A stretch of 64,000 nt of DNA, taken from positions 1-64,000 of the forward strand of contig CAJTQV010000003.1 in assembly GCA_910578385.1 (NCBI GenBank). Direction: 5' to 3'. Of this stretch, positions 1 to 8,166 are shown piece by piece. This stretch comes from an uncultured Muribaculaceae bacterium (GTDB lineage: Bacteria; Bacteroidota; Bacteroidia; Bacteroidales; Muribaculaceae). Numbering within the stretch: position 1 is the first letter of the stretch; each line of letters begins with the position of its first letter. Made by a program: the position numbers and the translations under genes. Under the pieces are notes generated by a model, which had not been told where the DNA came from, did not search any database, and worked only from the letters and a program-made list of their open reading frames with translations.

Positions 1-2611
1 AGAGTCCGGCCCAGTCGTAGCCGTAACGTTTGATGTCGCGGCCGCGAAGAATGGGTCGTATTAGTTCAGCCGTCCTTTCACGTTCATCCTCATCTGCACA
101 GTTCGCGAGAATTTCATCACGTTTTTCAGTGCTGATAATAAAGGCATCATTAAAGCCGGTCTTAATTCCATAGTTGATTTGAATATCCCAATCCTTTAAT
201 GGAACGCCAACTGACTCTATCTTCCGTTTGATACTTTGTTCTATGGGGGTTAGTATAACCCAAGAATCAGAAGTATCAAACGAGGTGTCAGCGGCGTTTT
301 GCCGCACGAAATCGCTCAAATTATTAAGGATACTTTTGTCGTGCTTGGCTGCTGTGACTGCGGCTGTCGCATGGGCATTGTCTGCGTGCTCGAAAAGCAG
401 AATATTGGTATCAACAGTGGCGCTATCGAAAATTTGTATACCGCCAAAATCTATGAGCGTTTTGGGGTTCGTCTTCTGTGAGAAATAGTTTCTGATAGAT
501 TGTCCATATCCTGCACGCATCCATTTATTGGATGTGATGAAGCAGAGATGTCCACCGGGCTTCAACATTCTGTTGCCAAGTTCGTAGAAGAGACAATATA
601 TATCACCTGTTTTTTCAAATGTAGCGAATTTGGCATCCTTGTATAGGTCACCCAGTTTTACATCATACTCTTTCCCTTTTTTGTCAATAGCTGTATATCC
701 AAGAGACTTCTGCAACTGAATGTAGGGTGGATTGCCGATAACGATGTCGAAACCTCCATTTTGGAAAACGTCGGCAAACCATGTATGCCAAAGGAAGAAT
801 TTATTGTTCTCGGAAACATCAATCCCGGCGAGAGGACTATTAGGGTCAGCATTCAGAATCATGCGGACGACGGTGTGTTTAATGTTTTGCATGATTCTAT
901 CCCGCACTTCATGATTTGACTCGGCGTAGTAGCGGTTCAAATCATGGCGCAGCTGCTCTCGCTCGGCATCTGTTATGAAGTCGATTCTGCCCGGTTCTCG
1001 TTTCATGAGCGTAGACAGGTCAAAACCGTTAAAATACTCCAAAAGAGAGTTGCCCTGCATAATTTTGAAGTGGAGGTTTGGCAGAGGCATCGGCTCTTTT
1101 TCTTCCACAATCATAGCGAGCCAAAAGCGCAAACGGGCTATGTCGATTGCGCCTTTTTCTATGTCCACTCCATATATGCTGTTTTGCATTATGTAGCGTT
1201 TCATTTTGGCTTGGTCAATAGTCTTATATGTGCGGAGCGCGATGAAAAGCTTGGAAAGCAGGTTTATCAATCCCATCGGGAATGCCCCCGAGCCAATTGC
1301 TGGGTCGCAAATCTTTACTTTAATGAGACTTTTTTCAATCTCATCTCGTTGACGCTCATTGAGAAGCTCCACGTTTTGCGTTTCAATAAACTCTCGTATA
1401 CGTTCATTTCCCTCTTTAGAGAATTTATCGTCTTGGAGATACGAGATGATTGACTCACGGCACATATACTCCACAATCTCTTTCGGTGTGTAGAAGGCTC
1501 CCTTATCCTTGTTATCTTCAAGAAGGTTCTCGAAGATACGACCGAGCATTTCCGGGTCAATACCGATTTCTGCATCTTCGGTGTCATTTTCGTCGATTGT
1601 GAAGTTATAACTATCGAGGAAGCAGAATAGTCTTTCAAAATATTCTTCGGGGAATACACATGTGCGTTCGTCAATATCATCTTTAGCAAACAATCCACCA
1701 TTGAGATATGGGATATTCTCAACACCCGGTAGAAGATGCGTTGACTTTGGGCGGTTTTCTGGCTTTTCGTTAAGCACGTTAAAGAAAAGAGGCTCAAGAA
1801 CCCCATCAAGGAAATTATCCTTCTTGTCGGAATTGGCATATAGGTCGCGCATATAGTTGCGATTCCCGTTGAGCCAACCTTTACGCTGAAGGAAGTATAG
1901 AAACACAATGCGACCAAACATCTTCTTGATGTAGTCTCGCACAAGTTTATCATCTTTTTCAAAGGTATCAGCATATTGAGAATCGGGGTTGCCCAATTCG
2001 CGCTCTACCCATTTGCCTCCTTCCTTCACATACCGCTTGCCCGTGATATACTGAACAAAGTCGGCATACATATCACGATAGCCGTTAAAGAAATCATCAC
2101 TCAGAGCCTCAACGGAGAATGCCTTGCGTATGTTCTCAAACGTAGCATCTTGGCTTTGCAGAGCCATGAAACGCTCAACGGGGGTTCGATAGTAATTATC
2201 GCGCTCTCCGAATACGAATGTGAATCGCTTGGGCGTGGTGGCAACTTCTTTGATGTCACAAACAAACGATAGTCGCCACTCTTCTCCACTGTCGAATACA
2301 ACAATCGCAGCATCGAACTCGCCCCAGTTCTGATTTATAAAACGCTTGACGAGATTACGCAGTCCTACCTTCTTGTGAGCAACAGAACCGGATTTTATTT
2401 TGTAATAGAACAAGCCAATGCGATAAGCGTCAGCAGTCTCGGTGGCACCCATGTAGAAACCCACTTCATTGTCTTCATCAGAAGTGAACTTCTCATATTC
2501 ACGACGGAGTTTGTCGACATGGAAAAGATTTACAAGTATGGCTTTCCATGCCTCTTTATTGAAAGGAGACTGAAATATATTGCGAAGTTCGTCTTTACTA
2601 TATTTATTCAT
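1..2611 (-). CDS. Eco57I-type class IIG adenine DNA methyltransferase (partial, C-terminus off left edge)
   Basis: An open minus-strand frame runs from an ATG at 2611 through position 1 with no stop; I checked the in-frame triplets over the left 1.4 kb. The first residues read MNKYSKDELRNIF. SAM-binding motif I (DPAIGSGAF) lies near residue 437 and the amino-methyltransferase motif IV NPPYIQLQ near residue 625, with a TaqI-like C-terminal specificity segment (YGIKTGFNDAFI) just inside the window edge. This is the layout of Eco57I/type IIG N6-adenine methyltransferases. The roughly 400 residues before motif I are unassigned and could carry a nuclease. The ATG sits one base after the helicase stop, so the two genes are almost certainly co-translated. 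The predicted role is restriction-modification or a DISARM/BREX-like host defence. Composition is more AT-rich than neighbouring core genes. Confidence 0.85.
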   Translation of the reverse strand, partial: MNKYSKDELRNIFQSPFNKEAWKAILVNLFHVDKLRREYEKFTSDEDNEVGFYMGATETADAYRIGLFYYKIKSGSVAHKKVGLRNLVKRFINQNWGEFDAAIVVFDSGEEWRLSFVCDIKEVATTPKRFTFVFGERDNYYRTPVERFMALQSQDATFENIRKAFSVEALSDDFFNGYRDMYADFVQYITGKRYVKEGGKWVERELGNPDSQYADTFEKDDKLVRDYIKKMFGRIVFLYFLQRKGWLNGNRNYMRDLYANSDKKDNFLDGVLEPLFFNVLNEKPENRPKSTHLLPGVENIPYLNGGLFAKDDIDERTCVFPEEYFERLFCFLDSYNFTIDENDTEDAEIGIDPEMLGRIFENLLEDNKDKGAFYTPKEIVEYMCRESIISYLQDDKFSKEGNERIREFIETQNVELLNERQRDEIEKSLIKVKICDPAIGSGAFPMGLINLLSKLFIALRTYKTIDQAKMKRYIMQNSIYGVDIEKGAIDIARLRFWLAMIVEEKEPMPLPNLHFKIMQGNSLLEYFNGFDLSTLMKREPGRIDFITDAEREQLRHDLNRYYAESNHEVRDRIMQNIKHTVVRMILNADPNSPLAGIDVSENNKFFLWHTWFADVFQNGGFDIVIGNPPYIQLQKSLGYTAIDKKGKEYDVKLGDLYKDAKFATFEKTGDIYCLFYELGNRMLKPGGHLCFITSNKWMRAGYGQSIRNYFSQKTNPKTLIDFGGIQIFDSATVDTNILLFEHADNAHATAAVTAAKHDKSILNNLSDFVRQNAADTSFDTSDSWVILTPIEQSIKRKIESVGVPLKDWDIQINYGIKTGFNDAFIISTEKRDEILANCADEDERERTAELIRPILRGRDIKRYGYDWAGL

Positions 2612-2612
2612 T

Positions 2613-5600
2613 TTAGAGGAATGTTTCGGAGAGAACGATTGAGGGCGAGCCGATTTCGGCCATCGCAACAGAAACGTTCTCGGAGTTGTGATATTGTTCT
2701 ACAAGAGCAGAAATCCGGTTGGCAAGTACACGTGAATCGGTCTTCATTTTCATGCGGTCGTTTTTATACTCTTGCGATAAAGTTTTCAGTTCCCTTGGCA
2801 ATCGGGCATAAGTTCCTTCCTTAATGTAGTTGCGTAGAATGCCGCAATCTCGAATGAGCGAAGCATCCTCGGCACATGCCTGTTGCACTGTACGCAGGAA
2901 CTTATCGGCAGTCTGCGCTGTTTTGTCAAGATTTACCGTCTTGATTGAATCGGTATCAGTCTGTGACTGTAGGTCTTCGGAAAAGACGGAGACAGCAGCG
3001 TTAACATGTTCGTAATGATTATTCCCGGTTATGGTACTTGGCTCTATTTGAGTATCTGAGTCATTTGCAAAGGGAACAGCCTCTTCATCCGGCTTCGCTT
3101 TGATATAGTCAACTGCCTTAAGGAAATCAATCGGTTCGGGATGACGTTGCCCAAGTACTTTGTAAAACTCGGATTTTATTTTAGTTGACACATAGACAAT
3201 TGTAGTGTCTGAATGTTTACCGATGTCCCGGAGAACGCGGCTCTTCATCGGAAGAGCCTTAATCTTGTTATACCACTCGCGATTGTTGTTATATAAATCG
3301 CGTAGTTCTCGGAGCAGAGCAATCTTCTTGTCAACTACGTCACGGACAGTAGAATCGAACAGTCTGAAATTCTTGACAATCTCCTCGCGGGAGTATATCT
3401 GTGCGTCCTCGCCAAAAGCGGAATGGAAGCCTTGAAGTTTTATAAGAGCGTTCTTATATAGTTGTATTTCCTTATCACCCTGTTGCGACGGGTAGAACAT
3501 ATAATTGTAAATACTCTCTGCCACAGAGCCTATTCGGTTAACACGCCCTATTCGTTGCATAAGACGAGAAGCGTTCCATGGAGAATCATAATTCACAATT
3601 ACATTTGAACGATGCAGGTTGATACCTTCCGCAAGTACGTCAGAAGTTATAATTATAGAATAATCATCCTTCTGCTTATCAGAATCAACATTGGCGTCGA
3701 AATTGGACTTTATTATCTCAAATAGATGCTTACGGTTGGCTGCGGATACATTAAGTACGTCTTTGCGGCCAACTGTCTGAGTAAGATAATTATATAGATA
3801 ATTTACGGTGTCCACACTCTCGGAGAATATGACCAGCTTTCCAGTAGGATTAATTATCGGAGAGGTAAATTCGCTCAATCTTGATACGAATTTGTCAAGT
3901 TTGGGGTCTTCATTTACCTCTTTCCACTGATTGTTCAGATTAACAAGTAGTTCCCTGTCTTTTTTGAGCAAGTCAATAAACTGTGGGTCAAAATCATCAG
4001 CTTCATAAAGGAAATCTTCTTCCTTATATCCTTTAGATATAACATATTCGATTATTTCATCCAACTCCATACCCTTAAACTGGAGGTCTTTAATGTTGAG
4101 TTCAGGTGCTATAAGCACTTTATTCTCTTCAAACATCTTTATCATATCTTCAGTGATTCGCAAAAGGGTATTGAGAGACTTCTTGAAAGCATAGAAACTG
4201 CTTTCAAGTCGTTTCACCATATGGACTCGATATATTCCGGCAAGACTTTGACCAATCTGTGCGGCATTTTTATACCTATCACGAAACTCCGGCTTCAAGA
4301 ATTCTACAGCGCGGTAGCGCGAATATGCCAGATGGGGCTCTGCGTTTTCGTCTGTCAGCGCAGTTAACGTTGAATAGAAAAGCTCGCTGAGATTTGAACT
4401 CAAATCATAGACTAACTCTTTTGGAGGCAAAATGGTTGGAAAAACGATACCTTGCGAAGCCAAATCCTTCTTGTAATCAGTATCGTTAAGAATGTTGGTA
4501 CGTGTGCGTCTAATCGTCACCTTGTCAATGACCTTGTCGCGTATTTGCGCATATATATGGTCAACATCCTGACTGACATCTCTTGTAGCGCGTTCCCTCA
4601 TAAGTTTCTTATACTCCATTATTAACGGAACAAAGAATTGCTTCAGATTGGTAATGGCATCAATAGTGGCACGTTGCGCATCTTGGAAGAGCAGCAATTG
4701 ATTCTGCAAATCTTCCGGGCGGTTATTTAAAGGAGTCGCAGAAAGAAGCATAACCTTCTTTCGAAATGACTTCAGGAGACCGGGATTTGTGCAGGGCGAT
4801 TTGCAAATCTTTTGAAGCTCATCATATCTATTGGAGTTGTCAGAGCGGAACTGATGAGCCTCATCTACGATAATAAGGTCAAACTCTTCCTTATCGTTGT
4901 ATTGGTCACGTCCTTCTAACACTTTTGAAAGGCTACCATTAGTAATAAATTGCGCCTTCTTGTAAATACCAAATAATTTGAAGGTACTTTTCCAGTTATC
5001 TTCAAGTGCGGGAGGGAACACAACAAGGATCTTTGTGTTTTTCCCATTAGCCTCAATGAAACGCTTGGCTATCATGGTAGCGATCATTGTTTTGCCCAGA
5101 CCGACAACATCAGAAAGAAAGAGCCCATTATGTTGTAAGAGCATTTGGTATCCTTGAATAACAGCGTCTTTCTGATATTTCAATTCTTTTACACCATCAG
5201 GAAGCTGAATGTTGAAGTCATCCTCAACTTGGTCACCAAATGCTTCAATAAGCACCTTGATGTAGATTTCATAAGGAGTGGGTTGATAACCGAGGTATGT
5301 CGCTTTTTTGAACTTGTCTACGTCTTCAGAACTTAGGGGTATGGATTCTTCCCAGAGGCGTTCAAACTCCTCATGGCAGAAATGCACATCCTCATAGTCC
5401 TTCATAGCTACGTTTAATTCATAACGCGGCGAAGGACTTGTCCCGAGACCATAATCGGAAATATTTGACGACCCCATTATAACCCATCCATCAGAGTGCG
5501 CCGTATGGGTCTCAGGCAAACATAGATAGAATTTCGCGTGTAAATTCTTGGTTGGATGAATATGAAGTTGAAGTCTTCCATCGGCTAAATCCTGACACAT

Positions 5601-5933
5601 CTGCAAAACTCCCTCCTCAACCTCTTTTGAATAGTTCGCCTCAATTATATCTTTTCGGAATTGCTCGTCATAAAGTTCCTTCGCTTTCTCGGGAGCTTCA
5701 AGCATTTCCCATCCCAAATTATGCTTCTTGAAAATATTATCAACGTTTATACCAATAAGAATCCGAATGTCTGAAACATCTCCAAGCTCCTTGCGAAGCT
5801 TGAAATATCCGGAAGATCGGAAATAGCCAACTACCCCGAGAAAACGGTGAAAGTTGGTCATGTTTTCCGAAATACCCTTTAATTTGGCGAAAAGGGTATT
5901 GGACTCCGTATTGTTAAAGAATTTCGTACTCAT
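2613..5933 (-). CDS. PLD-like nuclease / SF2 (SNF2-like) helicase fusion, defence-associated
   Basis: A protein of about 1106 residues. Residues 1-200 form a phospholipase D-like nuclease domain with the HxK motif (NLHAKFYL, near residue 132) followed by GSSNISDYGL and ELNVA. A superfamily 2 helicase follows: Walker A DVVGLGKT near 280, Walker B DEAH near 358, motif III SATPLNNRPEDL near 400, and a C-terminal helicase lobe ending in the arginine-finger stretch QRIGRVNRIGS. The ATG at 5933 is preferred over a TTG three codons upstream. The gene directly precedes the methyltransferase, so the pair probably forms one nuclease-helicase-methylase defence module. In DISARM, related PLD (DrmC) and helicase (DrmD) activities are separate proteins; here they are joined, and no DrmA or DrmB is visible inside the window. 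Confidence 0.85.
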   Translation of the reverse strand: MSTKFFNNTESNTLFAKLKGISENMTNFHRFLGVVGYFRSSGYFKLRKELGDVSDIRILIGINVDNIFKKHNLGWEMLEAPEKAKELYDEQFRKDIIEANYSKEVEEGVLQMCQDLADGRLQLHIHPTKNLHAKFYLCLPETHTAHSDGWVIMGSSNISDYGLGTSPSPRYELNVAMKDYEDVHFCHEEFERLWEESIPLSSEDVDKFKKATYLGYQPTPYEIYIKVLIEAFGDQVEDDFNIQLPDGVKELKYQKDAVIQGYQMLLQHNGLFLSDVVGLGKTMIATMIAKRFIEANGKNTKILVVFPPALEDNWKSTFKLFGIYKKAQFITNGSLSKVLEGRDQYNDKEEFDLIIVDEAHQFRSDNSNRYDELQKICKSPCTNPGLLKSFRKKVMLLSATPLNNRPEDLQNQLLLFQDAQRATIDAITNLKQFFVPLIMEYKKLMRERATRDVSQDVDHIYAQIRDKVIDKVTIRRTRTNILNDTDYKKDLASQGIVFPTILPPKELVYDLSSNLSELFYSTLTALTDENAEPHLAYSRYRAVEFLKPEFRDRYKNAAQIGQSLAGIYRVHMVKRLESSFYAFKKSLNTLLRITEDMIKMFEENKVLIAPELNIKDLQFKGMELDEIIEYVISKGYKEEDFLYEADDFDPQFIDLLKKDRELLVNLNNQWKEVNEDPKLDKFVSRLSEFTSPIINPTGKLVIFSESVDTVNYLYNYLTQTVGRKDVLNVSAANRKHLFEIIKSNFDANVDSDKQKDDYSIIITSDVLAEGINLHRSNVIVNYDSPWNASRLMQRIGRVNRIGSVAESIYNYMFYPSQQGDKEIQLYKNALIKLQGFHSAFGEDAQIYSREEIVKNFRLFDSTVRDVVDKKIALLRELRDLYNNNREWYNKIKALPMKSRVLRDIGKHSDTTIVYVSTKIKSEFYKVLGQRHPEPIDFLKAVDYIKAKPDEEAVPFANDSDTQIEPSTITGNNHYEHVNAAVSVFSEDLQSQTDTDSIKTVNLDKTAQTADKFLRTVQQACAEDASLIRDCGILRNYIKEGTYARLPRELKTLSQEYKNDRMKMKTDSRVLANRISALVEQYHNSENVSVAMAEIGSPSIVLSETFL

Positions 5934-5965
5934 ATTTTTCAAGAATATATGTGAGATTGATAATA

Positions 5966-5973
5966 CAAATTTA
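5966..5973 (-). promoter_or_regulatory. Candidate -7 element (TAAATTTG) upstream of the helicase gene
   Basis: The minus strand reads TAAATTTG, matching the Bacteroidetes TAnnTTTG -7 consensus, about 33 bases before the ATG at 5933. I see no good -33 TTG at the expected distance, so this is a weak call. Confidence 0.3.
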
Positions 5974-6001
5974 GCGAAAATATCTGAGATTACGGATGAT
6001 T

Positions 6002-6060
6002 TATGCTATAAAGCATAGAAATCGGGTCAATGCAAAGTTGGTGGACAATCCGTGGACAAT
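6002..6060. repeat. Small hairpin plus tandem GTGGACAAT repeats between the defence genes and the tRNA
   Basis: A 6-bp hairpin (TATGCT/AGCATA, 6002-6017) is followed by two direct copies of GTGGACAAT (6041-6049 and 6052-6060) with an 11-bp period. The location at the 3' side of a tRNA gene, at the edge of AT-rich DNA, fits recombinase arm sites or a repressor site. No integrase gene is visible in the window. Confidence 0.35.
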
Positions 6061-6071
6061 TCTTACAAAAT

Positions 6072-6112
6072 AAAATCTCCAATCATTTGAATTTCAAATG
6101 ATTGGAGATTTT
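6072..6112 (-). terminator. Long perfect palindrome acting as tRNA terminator
   Basis: Two 20-base arms (6072-6091 and 6093-6112) are exact reverse complements around a single base, with A/T flanks. It begins just downstream of the tRNA 3' end on the minus strand, so it is well placed as an intrinsic terminator. The symmetrical ends would also work for rightward transcription. Confidence 0.6.
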
Positions 6113-6118
6113 AAGTTG

Positions 6119-6192
6119 TGGTCCCACTTGGGCTTGAACCAAGGACTCCCTGATTATGAGTCAGGTGCTCTAACCAACTGAGCTATAGGACC
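6119..6192 (-). tRNA. tRNA with CAU anticodon (elongator Met or Ile2)
   Basis: The minus strand folds as a 74-nt cloverleaf. The acceptor arm is GGTCCTA/TGGGACC, followed by a D-arm with the usual TAGCTCAGTTGGTTAGAGC, an anticodon arm CCTGA-CTCATAA-TCAGG (anticodon CAT), a T-arm containing GGTTCAAGC, and discriminator A. CCA is not encoded. CAU anticodons are shared by Met tRNAs and the TilS-modified Ile2 tRNA, and I cannot separate them by eye; the initiator form is unlikely because the acceptor begins with a normal G-C pair. Confidence 0.93.
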
Positions 6193-6255
6193 TTGCTGGG
6201 CTGAGAGCGGTGGGGTGTGCTGTGGGGCACAGCTGCGCTTCCTGCTTTTGCTCTG

Positions 6256-6285
6256 CAAAGTTAGTAATTTTATTTTATTCTGCAA
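6256..6285 (-). promoter_or_regulatory. Promoter of the CAU tRNA
   Basis: On the minus strand TTG (6283-6285) is followed by 19 bases and TAACTTTG (6256-6263), an exact match to the Bacteroidetes -33/-7 consensus. The predicted start, near 6249, lies about 57 bases before the mature tRNA 5' end. The rest of 6193-6467 contains no convincing gene. Confidence 0.6.
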
Positions 6286-6467
6286 TGGTTTTGTTTATAT
6301 TTTTTTCAATTATGTTGCTGTTTATGCCGCGATGGGAAGTCATGGGGTGAAACATTGTGCTGAGAGTCGCGTTGATAATGTACGGGCCTGTCCGGGTTTG
6401 CCGGATGGGTCGGTTATGTACGGGCGCTTCCGGCAACCCCGGGGGCGGTCGTTTTAAATGTGTTGTT

Positions 6468-7457
6468 ATGAATCTGAAGACTATTTATCTGGCGGGGGGA
6501 TGCTTCTGGGGAACGGAGCATCTTTTCTCGCTCGTGCCGGGCGTCAGGGAAACTGTCGCCGGTTATGCTGACAGCAGTGTCGATAATCCTTCTTATGAGG
6601 AGGTGTGTACTGGCCGGACGGGCGCGGCCGAGACAGTGCGCGTTGTCTATGATGCTGATCTGGTAGGACTAACTTCGCTGCTGCAATTGTATTTCCGAAG
6701 CATTGACCCGACATCGCTCAACCGTCAGGGTAATGATGTCGGCACGCAGTATCGCACCGGTATTTATTATACCGACCGCGATGATGTCCCGGTAATCGAT
6801 GCCGCCGTGGCCGCTCTCCAGCGTCGTTATTCATCGCCGCTCGCAATCGAGGTGAAGCCTCTTGCCAACTTTTTCCCTGCCGAGGAGTACCATCAGGAAT
6901 ATCTTGTGAAGAATCCCCGTGGCTATTGCCATGTGGACCGTGCACTTTTCTGGGAAGCGAAGAATCTGGGTCGGAAACCGGAGGCCGATGAATGCGAAAA
7001 CCTGACCGAAGGGAAAGCGGAAAAGTGCTCGCGCGAGGAACTCCGCAAGCGTCTGACGCCTCTTCAGTGGGAAGTCACACAGAACGGCGCGACCGAGCGT
7101 CCATTCACCAACGAGTATGACCATGAGTTCCGTCGTGGTATCTATGTTGACATCACCGACGGTACACCGCTGTTCGTATCGTCGGCAAAGTATGACTCAG
7201 GCTGCGGGTGGCCGGCATTCTCGCGTCCCATAAACGACACGCTTGTCACCGAACATGAGGACAGAAGCTACGGTCGCCTGCGGACCGAGGTGAGGTCGGC
7301 AAGTTCAGGAGCACATCTCGGCCATGTTTTCGAGGATGGCCCCGTTGAAAGCGGAGGTCTGCGTTATTGCATAAACTCCGCCTCGCTGCGTTTCATTCCG
7401 CTTGAGGAAATGGTGGCAGCGGGTTATGGATACCTTGTGCCGCTTGCTTCGGAATAA
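6468..7457 (+). CDS. msrAB: Fused peptide methionine sulfoxide reductase MsrA-MsrB
   Basis: 329 residues from the ATG at 6468. The N-terminal MsrA domain has the catalytic motif GCFWG (Cys12) and reduces methionine-S-sulfoxide. The C-terminal MsrB domain reduces the R-isomer and contains [11 protein letters not shown] and the catalytic RYCINS (Cys near residue 301). It lacks the CxxC zinc ligands of some MsrB proteins. The fused AB arrangement is common in Bacteroidetes. Longer upstream starts (6215, 6357) were rejected because MsrA homology begins at [15 protein letters not shown] and the upstream stretch is tRNA promoter DNA. No secretion signal is evident, so cytoplasmic oxidative-damage repair is likely. 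The gene stands alone on this strand. Confidence 0.95.
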   Translation: MNLKTIYLAGGCFWGTEHLFSLVPGVRETVAGYADSSVDNPSYEEVCTGRTGAAETVRVVYDADLVGLTSLLQLYFRSIDPTSLNRQGNDVGTQYRTGIYYTDRDDVPVIDAAVAALQRRYSSPLAIEVKPLANFFPAEEYHQEYLVKNPRGYCHVDRALFWEAKNLGRKPEADECENLTEGKAEKCSREELRKRLTPLQWEVTQNGATERPFTNEYDHEFRRGIYVDITDGTPLFVSSAKYDSGCGWPAFSRPINDTLVTEHEDRSYGRLRTEVRSASSGAHLGHVFEDGPVESGGLRYCINSASLRFIPLEEMVAAGYGYLVPLASE

Positions 7458-7517
7458 AGCGCACTTCGCAAGCAAGAATTCCTCTCCAACTGAATTCCTC
7501 TTCCGCCGCATGGCTGC

Positions 7518-7910
7518 TTATTTGCGGAGAATGCGGCGGAGCAGGGGAGGGGTGATCAGCGCGGCAACTGCCACTCCCGTCCAGTCGGCGAGAAGGTCGA
7601 GGAAGTCGGTGGAGCGGCCAAGCCCCATGGCGCTCTGGGCGTATTCGTCGGCAGCGCAGAACAAGCCCACGCAGATTACAATTGTCCATACCCGTCCAGG
7701 TGTAAGCCGCGACGTGCGGCGCAGGCCGTTGCGCTCGTAGTCGAACATCACGGCACCGGTCAGTCCACCCATCATAATGGCGTGGACCAGCTTGTCTGCT
7801 CCCGGAAAAAGAGGTATGTCTTCAGTCGGCACCGGGTCGGGTGCCAGAGTCAGCCAAAGTACCAGTCCTAAAGTCAGGACAGTCGGCCACCAGCGTCGTA
7901 TAAACTCCAT
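7518..7910 (-). CDS. VanZ-like small membrane protein
   Basis: About 130 residues from the ATG at 7910 (MEFIRRWWPTV). It has four predicted membrane segments, and the pattern DKLVHAIMMGGL followed later by ADEYAQSAMGLGRSTDFLDLLAD is characteristic of the VanZ-like family. Family function is poorly defined; VanZ itself gives low-level teicoplanin resistance. The open frame extends upstream to 8072, but that part is rich in Phe, Arg and Cys and overlaps the promoter region, so it is not coding. It is convergent with msrAB. Confidence 0.8.
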   Translation of the reverse strand: MEFIRRWWPTVLTLGLVLWLTLAPDPVPTEDIPLFPGADKLVHAIMMGGLTGAVMFDYERNGLRRTSRLTPGRVWTIVICVGLFCAADEYAQSAMGLGRSTDFLDLLADWTGVAVAALITPPLLRRILRK

Positions 7911-7918
7911 AGCGGTTG

Positions 7919-7926
7919 CAAAGTTA
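7919..7926 (-). promoter_or_regulatory. Candidate -7 element (TAACTTTG) just before the VanZ-like start
   Basis: The minus strand reads TAACTTTG only nine bases upstream of the ATG at 7910. If used, the transcript would start at or next to the initiation codon (leaderless or nearly so). No clear -33 TTG is seen at 19-21 bases. Confidence 0.35.
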
Positions 7927-8056
7927 CAAAAAATAAGCGGTATCCAGCGCGTTACGGCTGTAGATGCCTCGAAAAATGTGGTCAGGGTGCGGTGGAAAAG
8001 TGTGGGGAAATACGCCCGCGGAAGTGGCGATTCAAATTTCCTACAAAATCTTTTTA

Positions 8057-8064
8057 TATTTTTG
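8057..8064 (+). promoter_or_regulatory. Candidate -7 element (TATTTTTG) for the glycosyltransferase operon
   Basis: TATTTTTG matches TAnnTTTG about 100 bases before the first operon gene at 8167. The -33 region is only AT-rich. It is the best promoter candidate in the 7911-8166 gap, which holds no gene. Confidence 0.35.
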
Positions 8065-8166
8065 CCGCGCATAAATAATGCGCATTATTAACCCGCTCTC
8101 CCGGGACTTACGGATTATCATGGATGTGCACACTCTCCCCGGCATATCCGACCATACCCGACATCA

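Noticed and set aside
944..1453. Plus-strand 169-residue open frame inside the methyltransferase
   Set aside because: It lies exactly antisense to the conserved methylase domain, whose reading frame carries motifs I and IV; the plus-strand product has no recognisable features.
1..5933. Complete DISARM or BREX locus
   Set aside because: Core genes such as drmA, drmB, pglZ or brxC are not present in the window; only two genes are visible.
6215..6467. Upstream extensions of MsrAB
   Set aside because: The residues are not MsrA-like and the DNA holds the tRNA promoter; the family N-terminus starts at 6468.
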